The position numbers and the translations under genes were made by a program. 64,000 bases of DNA, from NCBI GenBank assembly GCA_963837365.1, contig CAWIMW010000006.1, positions 186,001-250,000 of the forward strand, read 5' to 3'. Source of the DNA: CAWBXL01 sp963837365. GTDB taxonomy: Bacteria; Acidobacteriota; Terriglobia; Terriglobales; Acidobacteriaceae. Shown one piece after another: positions 17,901 to 25,691 of the stretch. The notes under the pieces were generated by a model. That model searched no databases, had not been told where the DNA came from, and saw nothing but the letters and a program-made list of their open reading frames with translations. The stretch's first letter is position 1, and each line of letters starts with the position of its first letter.

Positions 17901-18589
17901 GACCGTGCTCCCTTGGAATCAGATGTCGTATGACGGAACAGGGCTGCCGAAATGAAATCCAGAACCGCGGCGCGGCGTGCGGCTACGCGCTCGGGCGAAA
18001 GCGGGTCCGATCCGGTCATCATGCGCATCACCGGAGCGTTGATGAAATAGAACACAATGGCGGAAATCATGGTGGGCACGAACTGCATGGGATCCACAGG
18101 CCGGAAGTCGCCTGCGGCTATGCCTTGCTGGATCACGGCTGCCACTTTGCCCAGCAGCGGACGAAAGTATTGCTCCACAATCCTTTCAATATGAGGGCTT
18201 CTGTGGCGGCGCAGGTTCATCATCTCGCCCTGCACAAGCGACGGATATTGAACGTGGCTGGCGATGTAATCAAAGTGCGCGCCAGCATAAGCCAGAACCT
18301 TTCCCCGAGGGGGCAGGTCGCGCGCAAGAACTTCATAGACGCTTTCCGTGAGTCCTCCAAAGACCAGGTCGAGGGCGGCTCCATAGAGTGCATCTTTATC
18401 CTTGAAGTAGTAGTAAAGGAGTGCCTTGTTCACACGCGCGGCGCGGGCGATAGCGTCGGTGCGCGCGCCCGCTAATCCTTCGCGGGAAAATTCGGCAATG
18501 GCAGCCTTGAGGATGGCGGCGCGGCTCTCTTCCGGCCGCCCGCGGCTGCCCAGGCGGCGTTTCATCGTGGCGGCTTTGACGGGACTCAT
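17897..18589 (-). CDS. TetR-family repressor (CecR/YbiH-like)
   Basis: A 230-residue regulator. The N-terminal HTH is clear (RAAILKAAIAEFSREGLAGARTDAIARAARVNKALLYYYFKDKDAL); the C-terminal domain binds an unknown ligand. ATG at 18589 chosen because upstream codons run through the promoter/palindrome. It is the first gene of the TetR-HlyD-ATPase-permease operon, the same order of functions as E. coli cecR-ybhGFSR, and overlaps the HlyD gene by 4 bp. Confidence 0.92.
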   Translation of the reverse strand: MSPVKAATMKRRLGSRGRPEESRAAILKAAIAEFSREGLAGARTDAIARAARVNKALLYYYFKDKDALYGAALDLVFGGLTESVYEVLARDLPPRGKVLAYAGAHFDYIASHVQYPSLVQGEMMNLRRHRSPHIERIVEQYFRPLLGKVAAVIQQGIAAGDFRPVDPMQFVPTMISAIVFYFINAPVMRMMTGSDPLSPERVAARRAAVLDFISAALFRHTTSDSKGARS

Positions 18590-18591
18590 AT

Positions 18592-18609
18592 TAATTAACC
18601 AGTTAGTTA
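18592..18609. promoter_or_regulatory. Candidate TetR operator palindrome
   Basis: TAATTAACC followed by AGTTAGTTA forms an imperfect 18-bp dyad (TAAnTAACn half-sites) directly upstream of the TetR start codon. Position and symmetry suit an autoregulatory operator. Prediction only. Confidence 0.6.
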
Positions 18610-18712
18610 GATAATAGCACGGCCGGCGGCCGTCCACAATCCTTTTCGCCGTAGTAAACTGCCTGCACCTTCGGCCCTGTCTTAGGACGTCCATCCCCGA
18701 AGTGGAGGACGA

Positions 18713-21514
18713 ATGACCCGCACTTTTATTTTAGGTTTGGTTTTGTGTCTGCCTTCGATTCTGCCGGCTCAGCTTTTGCCATCTGCTGACACACCCGAAC
18801 CGGGCTCTGCTGAAGCAATTGCGCAAGCCACCACTGACCCTCACTATATCTCGCCATGGGTATCGTATCTGCCCGAATCCAAGGTTGTCCCTTCTCCCCT
18901 GAAGTTTTATGGACGCATTATGGGAGCTCCCGGCGAGTTCGTGGACAGTGCTAAGGCGTATGCCTATTGCAAAGCGCTGGCCGCCTCTCCCCGAGTACGT
19001 GTGTTCACCATCGGACGCAGTGAAGAAGGACGCGACATCATAATGCTGGCCATTGCGGACGAGGCAGGCATCCGTGATCTGGATCGCTTGAAAGCAGCCA
19101 CGGCGGCCCTGGCTGATCCGAGAATCACCGATCAGGCCGCAGCCGACAAACTGATAACCACCGCTCGACCAATCTATTACTGGAATGCTGGTCTGCACTC
19201 CGATGAAACCGGTTCAACTGAAGCAACGCTGGAGATGGCATACCGACTCGCGGCTTCGGAACTGCCGGCAATCCGTCGCATTCGCGAGCAGATGGTGGTG
19301 CTGATCAATCCGGTGTCCAATCCTGATGGACGCGACAAAGTTGTGGAATGGTTTTATCGCTATCTGCAAGGTAAGACCGAACGAGCGACGATGCCCCGCA
19401 TGTCTCCGCCGTACTGGTCGAAGTATGCGTTTGTGGACATTAACCGCGACGCTCACCAGCTCACCCACGAAACCACCAAAGCCGTAAGCCGCATGTTTTT
19501 CGATTGGCATCCCCAGGTGGTGCACGATCTGCACGAAGGCATGCCCATGCTGATGAGTTGGAACGGCACCGGCCCTTACAACCCGAATATCGATCCCATC
19601 ACCTACAGCGAGTTTCTCACTCTGAGTTTTCAGGAAGTGCAGGACATGACCGCGATGGGCATGCCAGGTGTCGCTACCTGGAACTTCGGCGAGGCATTCA
19701 GCATGCTTTACCAGGACTCGGTCGCGATGAACCACAACAGCACTGGCCGCGGTTACGAAACCTGGGGTAATGGGTCAGCGGAAACCATGATGCGGGAAAT
19801 TTCTCCATCGGAGCGGACACGGGAGTGGTGGCGTCCGCTGCCTCCGACCCAGAAAGAAGTCTTGTGGTCGGCACGGGACAATGTGAATTATCAGGAAACA
19901 GCCGCGCTGATCTCGCTCGATTACGTCGCACAAAATGCCAAACTATACTTGCGGAGTTTTTACGAAAAGGGCGTTCACTCGTATCGCAAGGGGCTGGAGC
20001 AGCCGCCGTATGCGTTTTTGATTCCAGCAGATCAGGGTGACCCGTTGCGCGTGGCGCAGATGTTGTCGCTGTTGATGAAGCAGCACATTGAAGTTTCGCG
20101 TGCGCAGTCCGCGATCAAGTTAAAAGAAGGCGAATATCCTGCCGGAACTTATGTGGTGCGGCTCGATCAGCCGTATCGCAACTATGCGGTCGACCTGCTA
20201 ACGCCACAGCGCTATCCCAAGGATAGCAACGAACCCTACGACGACGTCTCCTGGGAACTGCCGGCGAACTACAGGTTGCAGGCGCTTCCCACCGCCGATA
20301 TTTCCATCCGCTCAGCAGACTTGGAGGCTCTGCATGGTGCTCCTCATCCGACTGGGAATGTCGCTGGCGCGGGGCCAGTTTTCTTGTTGAAAGACACCGG
20401 CCAGGAATCACTTCTTGCCATCCGCTACCGGCTGGCAAAATTCAATTTGCAAATTGCCGAGCACGAATTCGCAGCAGACGGCGAGAAATTTCCCGAGGGC
20501 TCATGGATTTTCCCGGCGCAGGCAGGACTGGCTGATGCACTTCGCGGGGTGTCCAAGGATTTCGGACTAGATTTTGTGTCCGTCCCGTCGCTCCCGGACG
20601 TAGCCAAGCACGACGCCAAGCCTCCGCGCATCGGTGTTTGGGTGCCGTGGGCGGACACAGATTCCATCGGCTGGGTACGCTACTCACTCGACCAGCGGCA
20701 GGTTCCGTACACCTATATTCGCGATGAAGACATTCGCGCGGGTAATCTCCGTGACAAAATTGATGTTCTGCTCTATGGCCATGTGGACCTCGAACTAGCC
20801 GAGCAGATTGTCGGCCTGCCAAAAGCATGGGGCCCGATGCCATATAAGAAGACGCCGCAGACGCCGAGCTTCGGCACTCCGGCGGAGTCGGATGACATAA
20901 CCGGCGGCATCGGCTATGAGGGCCTGGCCCAGATTCAGAAATTTGTGGACGACGGTGGCCTGATGGTCACGCTCGGAAGCGGTTCGATGCTGGCGCTCGA
21001 AGGTGGCCTCGTACGCGGCGTGCGCCGCTCGTCCGGTGGAGTTCCACGCAGCACTCAGGGAGGCGGTGGAGACTCTGCCTCAGCCGCGCAGAGCGCCGAA
21101 ACCCGCACGCCGGGCGCGCATGTTCGCGTCACTTTCGACCGTCCGGACCATCCGATTGCCTATGGGTATCCGGTCAACACTTATGTCTTCCGCCAGAACT
21201 TTCCGTTGTACGACGTTCCCAAAAGATGGCTGCGTATGGCCTATTGCACAACCTGTCTCGATGGCCCGGAAGATCCAAGCGGATTGGTGATGGAATGGGG
21301 CAGCAAAGATGGCTCGCCGTTTGTGGTCAGCGGCCAGGCCTGGGGAGAACGGAATCTGATCGGGCGTCCCGCAATTCTGGACATGCCAGTTGGCAAGGGT
21401 CACGTGGTCTCGTTCAACTTCAATCCCATGCACCGCGATTTGAACCGGGGAGATCAGCGGTTGTTGTGGAATGCGCTGTTGAACTGGAAAGCTATCTTGG
21501 AAGGAGCAAAGTAG
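18713..21514 (+). CDS. M14 family zinc carboxypeptidase, exported
   Basis: A 933-residue exported metallocarboxypeptidase. Signal peptide MTRTFILGLVLCLPSILPAQ. The M14 catalytic part is at about 60-350: HxxE at H162/E165 in NAGLHSDETGSTE, NPVSNPDGRD, and the later ligand His in VVHDLHEGMP (H271/H274). The rest (about 420-933) is a large region typical of the acidobacterial/Bacteroidetes long M14 proteins, with a gatase-like part (VDDGGLMVTLGSGS) near 745. A Gly/Ser-rich linker lies at about 770-800. It is divergent from the TetR operon. Confidence 0.9.
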   Translation: MTRTFILGLVLCLPSILPAQLLPSADTPEPGSAEAIAQATTDPHYISPWVSYLPESKVVPSPLKFYGRIMGAPGEFVDSAKAYAYCKALAASPRVRVFTIGRSEEGRDIIMLAIADEAGIRDLDRLKAATAALADPRITDQAAADKLITTARPIYYWNAGLHSDETGSTEATLEMAYRLAASELPAIRRIREQMVVLINPVSNPDGRDKVVEWFYRYLQGKTERATMPRMSPPYWSKYAFVDINRDAHQLTHETTKAVSRMFFDWHPQVVHDLHEGMPMLMSWNGTGPYNPNIDPITYSEFLTLSFQEVQDMTAMGMPGVATWNFGEAFSMLYQDSVAMNHNSTGRGYETWGNGSAETMMREISPSERTREWWRPLPPTQKEVLWSARDNVNYQETAALISLDYVAQNAKLYLRSFYEKGVHSYRKGLEQPPYAFLIPADQGDPLRVAQMLSLLMKQHIEVSRAQSAIKLKEGEYPAGTYVVRLDQPYRNYAVDLLTPQRYPKDSNEPYDDVSWELPANYRLQALPTADISIRSADLEALHGAPHPTGNVAGAGPVFLLKDTGQESLLAIRYRLAKFNLQIAEHEFAADGEKFPEGSWIFPAQAGLADALRGVSKDFGLDFVSVPSLPDVAKHDAKPPRIGVWVPWADTDSIGWVRYSLDQRQVPYTYIRDEDIRAGNLRDKIDVLLYGHVDLELAEQIVGLPKAWGPMPYKKTPQTPSFGTPAESDDITGGIGYEGLAQIQKFVDDGGLMVTLGSGSMLALEGGLVRGVRRSSGGVPRSTQGGGGDSASAAQSAETRTPGAHVRVTFDRPDHPIAYGYPVNTYVFRQNFPLYDVPKRWLRMAYCTTCLDGPEDPSGLVMEWGSKDGSPFVVSGQAWGERNLIGRPAILDMPVGKGHVVSFNFNPMHRDLNRGDQRLLWNALLNWKAILEGAK

Positions 21515-21517
21515 ATT

Positions 21518-21796
21518 TCAGTATCCACCAGCGATGGACGGTACCAATAAAACTTCATCTCCGTCCTTAAATGCGTATCCGTTTCCTCCCAGGAAGCGGA
21601 TATCTTCTTCATTCACATAAATATTCAGGAAGCGTCGGACTTGTCCGGCTTCGTCGCGCAGGTGTGGTTTGAGCGCGGGGAATTTTGCGTCGAGTTGAGA
21701 GAAAAGCTCGTTCAGGTTCGCTGCCGAACAGGAGAACTTGGCGGTGTCTTCGGTGTGTCGGCGAAGAGCTGTTGGGATGTGAACTGTAATGGTCAT
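21518..21796 (-). CDS. MoaD/ThiS-like sulfur-carrier protein with GGY tail
   Basis: A 92-residue ubiquitin-like protein. Seen: beta-grasp pattern TITVHIPTALRRHT, FLNIYVNEEDIRFL, KDGDEVLLVPSIAGG. Members act as thiocarboxylated sulfur donors (cofactor, cysteine, methionine synthesis). The C-terminus is Gly-Gly-Tyr, so the final Tyr must be removed before adenylation by a ThiF/MoeB-type enzyme, as in QbsE or HcyS systems. It is the second gene after thrC on the minus strand, separated by a 104-bp dispersed repeat. No moa, thi or ThiF gene is near, so a role with ThrC in homoserine/sulfur metabolism is a reasonable inference. Confidence 0.85.
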   Translation of the reverse strand: MTITVHIPTALRRHTEDTAKFSCSAANLNELFSQLDAKFPALKPHLRDEAGQVRRFLNIYVNEEDIRFLGGNGYAFKDGDEVLLVPSIAGGY

Positions 21797-21821
21797 TTCT
21801 TCCTGTTACGTGATCCTCACA

Positions 21822-21925
21822 TTTGTCATTCCGACGATGAGCGTAGCGAAGAGGAGGAATCTGCTTTCCTGGTCAGCATAACAGCAGATTCCTCGCGCGA
21901 TAAACCTGCGCTTCGGAATGACAAA
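21822..21925. repeat. Dispersed inverted-repeat element, family TTTGTCATTCCGA (copy 2)
   Basis: 104 bp with the same 13-bp terminal inverted repeats and internal GAGGAATCTGCT/AGCAGATTCCTC arms as copy 1 at 3859-3978. It lies inside the thrC-moaD-like operon, in the gap between the two genes. Confidence 0.85.
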
Positions 21926-21932
21926 ATTGGAG

Positions 21933-23186
21933 CTAAACTGCTACCGCTTCAGGCAGCGCTAACGTTTTGCTCAAATACGCCTCAAATTCTGCCAGCTTCG
22001 GCGCGATCGGCGTTTCAGTTTCGTATTTATCAACCAGCACGTCGGTAGTCTTCAAGCCGTTGCCAGTGATGCAGAGCACGGTAGTCTCTTCCGGCTTGAT
22101 GCGGCCCTCGCGCAGCAGTTTGCGGGCGCAGCCCACAGTCACTCCGCCGGCGGTCTCGGTGAAGATTCCTTCCTGCTCGGCCAGCAACTGCATCGCCTCG
22201 ACAACTTCGGCGTCCGACACATCCTCGGACCAGCCGCCGCTTCCCGTGATGGTCTTGATGGCATAAGGTCCGTCGGCTGGATTGCCGATGGCGAGCGAAC
22301 GCGCAATCGTCGCAGGCTTCTGCGGGTCAATCTCGGACTTGCCCGCTTTGACTGCGGTCGAAATCGGAGAGCATCCAGTCGCCTGCGCTCCGAAAAACTT
22401 CACCGGCTTCTCTTCCACCAATCCTAACTTGATCAATTCCTCAAACGCTTTCTTCACCTTGACGATCAGCGACCCGCCCGCCATGGGGACGACAACATTG
22501 TCGGGCAAGCGCCAGCCCAACTGTTCAGCAATCTCGTAGCCCACCGTTTTCGAGCCTTCAGAATAATAGGGGCGAAGATTCACGTTCACAAAACCCCAGT
22601 TGTGCTCGTCCGCGATCTGCGAGCACAGCCGGTTCACCTGATCGTAGTTCCCGGAAATACGCACGACTTTTGCGCCAAACACCTGCGTGCCGACAATCTT
22701 CGCCGGCTCAAGATCGGAAGGAATAAAGATCCAAGCTTTGAATCCGTTGCGCGCGGCATGCGCCGCAACTGCATTCGCCAGGTTTCCAGTGGAAGAGCAC
22801 GACACCACTTCGAATCCAAAATTCCGTGCCTGCGCCAGGGCAACTGAAACGACGCGGTCTTTAAAGCTGAGGGAGGGCATACAGACCGCGTCATTTTTCA
22901 GGTACAAATTCGAGGCGCCAAGCGCGTCGCCCAAATGCGGCGCATTCAGCAGCGGAGTAAAACCAGTGGGGAGGGCCGGCTCGTAACCATCGGGCAACGG
23001 CAACAGATCGGAGTAACGCCACATGCTGGCCGGGCCAGCGGCAATGCGCTCGCGAGTAAAGCTGCGACGGATGGCCTCGTAATCGTAGAAAACTTCCAGC
23101 GGCGAGAAACACTCGTGACAAATCGACTGAGGAATATTTCCGTAAGACTTGCCGCACTCGCGACAGCGCAATTCAAACTTAGACAT
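21933..23186 (-). CDS. thrC: Threonine synthase (or threonine-synthase-like PLP enzyme)
   Basis: A 417-residue fold-type II PLP enzyme acting on O-phosphohomoserine. An N-terminal zinc ribbon (CRECGKSYGNIPQSICHEC) precedes the catalytic domain, as in archaeal/plant-type ThrC. The PLP lysine is in SLSFKDRVVS; SSTGNLANAVAAHAARNG and ITGNGLKTTD are also visible. ATG at 23186 starts the zinc ribbon. The long leader carries a SAM-I riboswitch and terminator (23366-23533) and a repeat element (23211-23326). The SAM switch and the MoaD-like partner make methionine-related control, or even a homocysteine-forming activity, worth considering. Confidence 0.92.
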   Translation of the reverse strand: MSKFELRCRECGKSYGNIPQSICHECFSPLEVFYDYEAIRRSFTRERIAAGPASMWRYSDLLPLPDGYEPALPTGFTPLLNAPHLGDALGASNLYLKNDAVCMPSLSFKDRVVSVALAQARNFGFEVVSCSSTGNLANAVAAHAARNGFKAWIFIPSDLEPAKIVGTQVFGAKVVRISGNYDQVNRLCSQIADEHNWGFVNVNLRPYYSEGSKTVGYEIAEQLGWRLPDNVVVPMAGGSLIVKVKKAFEELIKLGLVEEKPVKFFGAQATGCSPISTAVKAGKSEIDPQKPATIARSLAIGNPADGPYAIKTITGSGGWSEDVSDAEVVEAMQLLAEQEGIFTETAGGVTVGCARKLLREGRIKPEETTVLCITGNGLKTTDVLVDKYETETPIAPKLAEFEAYLSKTLALPEAVAV

Positions 23187-23210
23187 GTAGTCAGCAATCT
23201 CCGTGTGTGG

Positions 23211-23326
23211 TGTCATCCTGAGCGAAGTGATCTCACGCAAAGCGCGAGATCACGAAGTCGAAGGCCCCCTATAGCCGATACAGCAGTGTCAAAGCTAAGG
23301 GCACTTCGCGAATGCTCAAAATGACA
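23211..23326. repeat. Inverted-repeat element in the thrC leader
   Basis: Ends TGTCATCCTGAGCG and TGCTCAAAATGACA are imperfect inverted repeats (TGTCATnnTGAGC). Inside is a hairpin (GTGATCTC...GAGATCAC) and the string GAAGTCGAAGG that recurs in other hairpin repeats of this window. It is related in design to, but distinct from, the TTTGTCATTCCGA family. It sits between the thrC terminator hairpin and start codon. Confidence 0.65.
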
Positions 23327-23351
23327 GTGGGGGACGAGCCGGATTTTGATC

Positions 23352-23392
23352 CTAAAACACGAAACCCTCTTTCCCAGGTTCTGGAAAGAGGA
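23352..23392 (-). terminator. Riboswitch-linked terminator of thrC
   Basis: On the minus strand CCTCTTTCCAG pairs with CTGGGAAAGAGG around a short loop, followed by GTTTCGTGTTTT. It lies immediately downstream of the SAM-I aptamer, as expected of an expression platform. The aptamer's 3' P1 strand (AUGAGAU) can instead pair with AUCUCGU just before the terminator, an alternative fold that could serve antitermination. Confidence 0.65.
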
Positions 23393-23420
23393 TACGAGAT
23401 GCTAGCACTCAGCACCCCGA

Positions 23421-23533
23421 ATCTCATGTTCCCCAATACCGGGAGAGAGTTGACACCGGTCGACAAGAAGTTTCCTTCAAGTCCGGTTGTCGTGGCTTCT
23501 CAGGGCTCGTCCCTCAGCCACTCTGCATGAAAT
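23421..23533 (-). ncRNA. SAM-I (S-box) riboswitch aptamer
   Basis: Read on the minus strand: P1 AUUUCAUG pairs with CAUGAGAU; P2 GUGGCU/AGCCAC contains the kink-turn core with GGGA-CGAG-CCC; J2/3 ACAACC; P3 ACCGG/CCGGU capped by GAAG-GAAA-CUUC; J3/4 GGUGUCAA; P4 UCCC/GGGGA. Order, spacing and conserved core (GAGGGA..GCCC..UGAgAAGCC..CAACC..GGUGnCAA) fit SAM-I. It binds S-adenosylmethionine and normally switches transcription off. It sits between a promoter and a terminator ahead of thrC. Deviation: CGACAACC where CGGCAACC is usual. Confidence 0.82.
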
Positions 23534-23566
23534 CCAAGGCCCGCCGGTTAGGGCGGACTTGGGACT

Positions 23567-23596
23567 ATGGTAGCGGGAGGGGGAAGGGGGAGTCAA
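23567..23596 (-). promoter_or_regulatory. Candidate thrC promoter
   Basis: On the minus strand TTGACT (23596-23591), an 18-bp spacer and TACCAT (23572-23567) make a sigma70-like promoter. Start of transcription would fall near 23560, about 27 bases before the aptamer, which is the geometry expected for a riboswitch leader. The rest of the 23534-23673 gap shows no gene. Confidence 0.5.
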
Positions 23597-23673
23597 GGGG
23601 GATTCGGTCCCTTGATGAAGTCCAAATAAGGCTTGTTATTTTGTGGGGACAACGGCCATGTCAGTTCAGGGAT

Positions 23674-24585
23674 TTATGAATGTATAACCTGAGACTTCAA
23701 TTTCTGTTCGTATCGAGAAAATCTCCTCTCAAGGTGCTGGGCAAGAAGATGTACGAAGATTGATGGTGTCGTCCAAATGCCCAAAAGTAAACCAATAGCT
23801 CCAAGTTCATATTTAGGTGAAGGTGCTGGTTTCGTCACTACGCAGTAAACGAGGGCTGCAAGAACCAGCTCCAATAAGAAAATGAATGCAGAATTTCCAT
23901 GTTCCCGGAAATGACGATAGGTGTCCATAAACTCCCTACGCCATGAATTCGTACTTTTCAGCGTAGATGTAGTTTCCTCTTTATCCTCTTCGTCTTCAGT
24001 TGATAAGTTTCCAGCTGGGGCAGTTGTATTTTTAGGTTGGCTATGCTCTGTCTCTTCAACTACAGGAATACCTCGCCGATGTGCAAGAACGTACGAATAG
24101 TAATAAGCATCACTAACAAGATCGCCATGCCCTTTGACCTTGAAACGGTGAGATAGCACTGCTCGAAGCCGCATAAGCTGAAAACTTGCGATGATAATAG
24201 CCGTTGGGAACGCCACCCAGTAACGACAACCAGGCGGCACTAAGTGGACTACAGCGATTATGGCCAACAATATGACGGCGATCAGGTAACCATCTAGGAC
24301 GTGTGCTCGCCACCTGCCCTTTTGAAAATCCATTACTCTGGTTGCATGGAATACGAGAACCGGATAAGACGCGATATAACAGAAAAGATTCCCGTAAAGA
24401 AACAACAAAACCAACGAGCTGCTATCAAGCGGTTTGTCGCTAGAGGGCAATAGAAGAAGAGATCGCAAGCCGTCACCGCCATATGCGGTAAGCCAATTTA
24501 CGATGGCAACGCCTGCGACAGATGGCATTAAATATCGTGGAAGATAATATTCCCACCAGCGAGTAGTTCCAGATTCTGGGTTCAT
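23674..24585 (-). CDS. Hypothetical multi-pass membrane protein
   Basis: A 303-residue protein I do not recognise. About four hydrophobic segments in the N-terminal part (a bundle between residues 20 and 145), a charged, acidic cytoplasmic stretch (STEDEEDKEETTS, near residue 200), and two more helices near the C-terminus (about 235-280). ATG at 24585 chosen because AAGGAGC precedes it by about 8 bases. Lower GC and less biased codon use than its neighbours suggest an acquired gene. It is divergent from the antitoxin/PIN pair. Confidence 0.65.
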   Translation of the reverse strand: MNPESGTTRWWEYYLPRYLMPSVAGVAIVNWLTAYGGDGLRSLLLLPSSDKPLDSSSLVLLFLYGNLFCYIASYPVLVFHATRVMDFQKGRWRAHVLDGYLIAVILLAIIAVVHLVPPGCRYWVAFPTAIIIASFQLMRLRAVLSHRFKVKGHGDLVSDAYYYSYVLAHRRGIPVVEETEHSQPKNTTAPAGNLSTEDEEDKEETTSTLKSTNSWRREFMDTYRHFREHGNSAFIFLLELVLAALVYCVVTKPAPSPKYELGAIGLLLGIWTTPSIFVHLLAQHLERRFSRYEQKLKSQVIHS

Positions 24586-24767
24586 TAAATTGCTCCTTGA
24601 AACAACCCAAAGAATAGGTGCAGGGGAGAAGGTCGGGATTATCTCACGTGCGGCTGTGGTATGGAACCACATCCATAAGCGCAAAATAAGAGCCGATTCG
24701 ATGCAGGCCGAGTAGAATAAGGGTTGTCTCCGGAGGCACTCTCCTGCGCTATCAAGAACAACAAATC

Positions 24768-25691
24768 GTGTTGCACACAGAGGCGAATTACGGCAACCGG
24801 TTGCCCATCGATTTCAGCGGCGACATCTTCCGTCAACTTGCTCCTATGATGGTTTCGTCCGTTCGCATGGCCATCGAAGGGACGAGCTCGCACGTAGGTG
24901 CGCCACCGATGTGGCTGCGGCGAGCTTCAGACGTTCGATTTGTGGGGCTTAGCGAAACAAGAAACCAAGACACCGTCCTTCATTTGGAAGCTCCGACTCT
25001 GGGTGAAGCGGCAGAAGATGTCTACAAGCAGGGAAAGTTATGGGAAACGAAGCCAGCGCCGGAAGACACGGCCATCAATGTGTTTGCCCGCGCTACCCGC
25101 GAAGTCAGCCAAAAGAACGCAGATAGCATGCTTTACGATCGGCATTTGCTTAAACATTTCAGTCATTCCAGTCGCTTGTTCCAACACAAATTGGTTTCGA
25201 TGGATATACCTGAGAGGACTGGCAGCGCACACCTTGATCGCGAAGTAGCCATTCGAGCGAAGGAACTGACCGACCGCACCCCATCTCCCAGACAGGTTCG
25301 CGTCGTTGGCCACCTAGACATGATTAGGCACAGCACGCGTTCTTTTGAAATTCTCTTGGAAGAAGGAAAAAGCGTCCGTGGTGTGTTGGAAAATGGCGAT
25401 CATATAGACACACTGAAGAAGTTGCTTGGGCAACAGGTATTGATAGTTGGCAAAGCTGTCTATCGCCCGTCTGGTTTGTTGCTTCGAGTCGACGCTCAGG
25501 CCGTCGGGGAGAGCAACGGAGAGTCAAAGGTATTTGCGAAAGTGCCCCCACCAATCGAGCATCGCCAACCCACTGTTCGTTTGAGAATCAGCGAGCAGGC
25601 AAAGCGGGGCGTTCCTGGTTTTTTTGGAAAATGGCCGGGGGAGGAGACCGACGAGGAATTGTTAGCAATGTTGAGGAGCGTGCGTGGATAA
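24768..25691 (+). CDS. Large putative antitoxin partner of a PIN toxin
   Basis: A 307-residue protein of unrecognised family. Its last 24 residues (GFFGKWPGEETDEELLAMLRSVRG) resemble the toxin-binding tails of PIN-associated antitoxins (FG.WPG.ETDEE.L.L), and the PIN toxin gene starts 8 bp before its stop. The N-terminal 260 residues are not a known antitoxin domain; LIVGKAVYRPSGLLLRVDAQAV looks like a small beta domain. The start is uncertain: GTG at 24768 is the first start codon with an open frame, and the frame stays open upstream to about 24720. Antitoxin role is inference. Confidence 0.65.
   Translation: MLHTEANYGNRLPIDFSGDIFRQLAPMMVSSVRMAIEGTSSHVGAPPMWLRRASDVRFVGLSETRNQDTVLHLEAPTLGEAAEDVYKQGKLWETKPAPEDTAINVFARATREVSQKNADSMLYDRHLLKHFSHSSRLFQHKLVSMDIPERTGSAHLDREVAIRAKELTDRTPSPRQVRVVGHLDMIRHSTRSFEILLEEGKSVRGVLENGDHIDTLKKLLGQQVLIVGKAVYRPSGLLLRVDAQAVGESNGESKVFAKVPPPIEHRQPTVRLRISEQAKRGVPGFFGKWPGEETDEELLAMLRSVRG

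Noticed and set aside
20990..21060. Shared GGLxRGVRR string in the M14 peptidase and the kinase (about 41910)
   Set aside because: Both fit the normal family patterns at those points, so I take the likeness as chance and not a shared insert.
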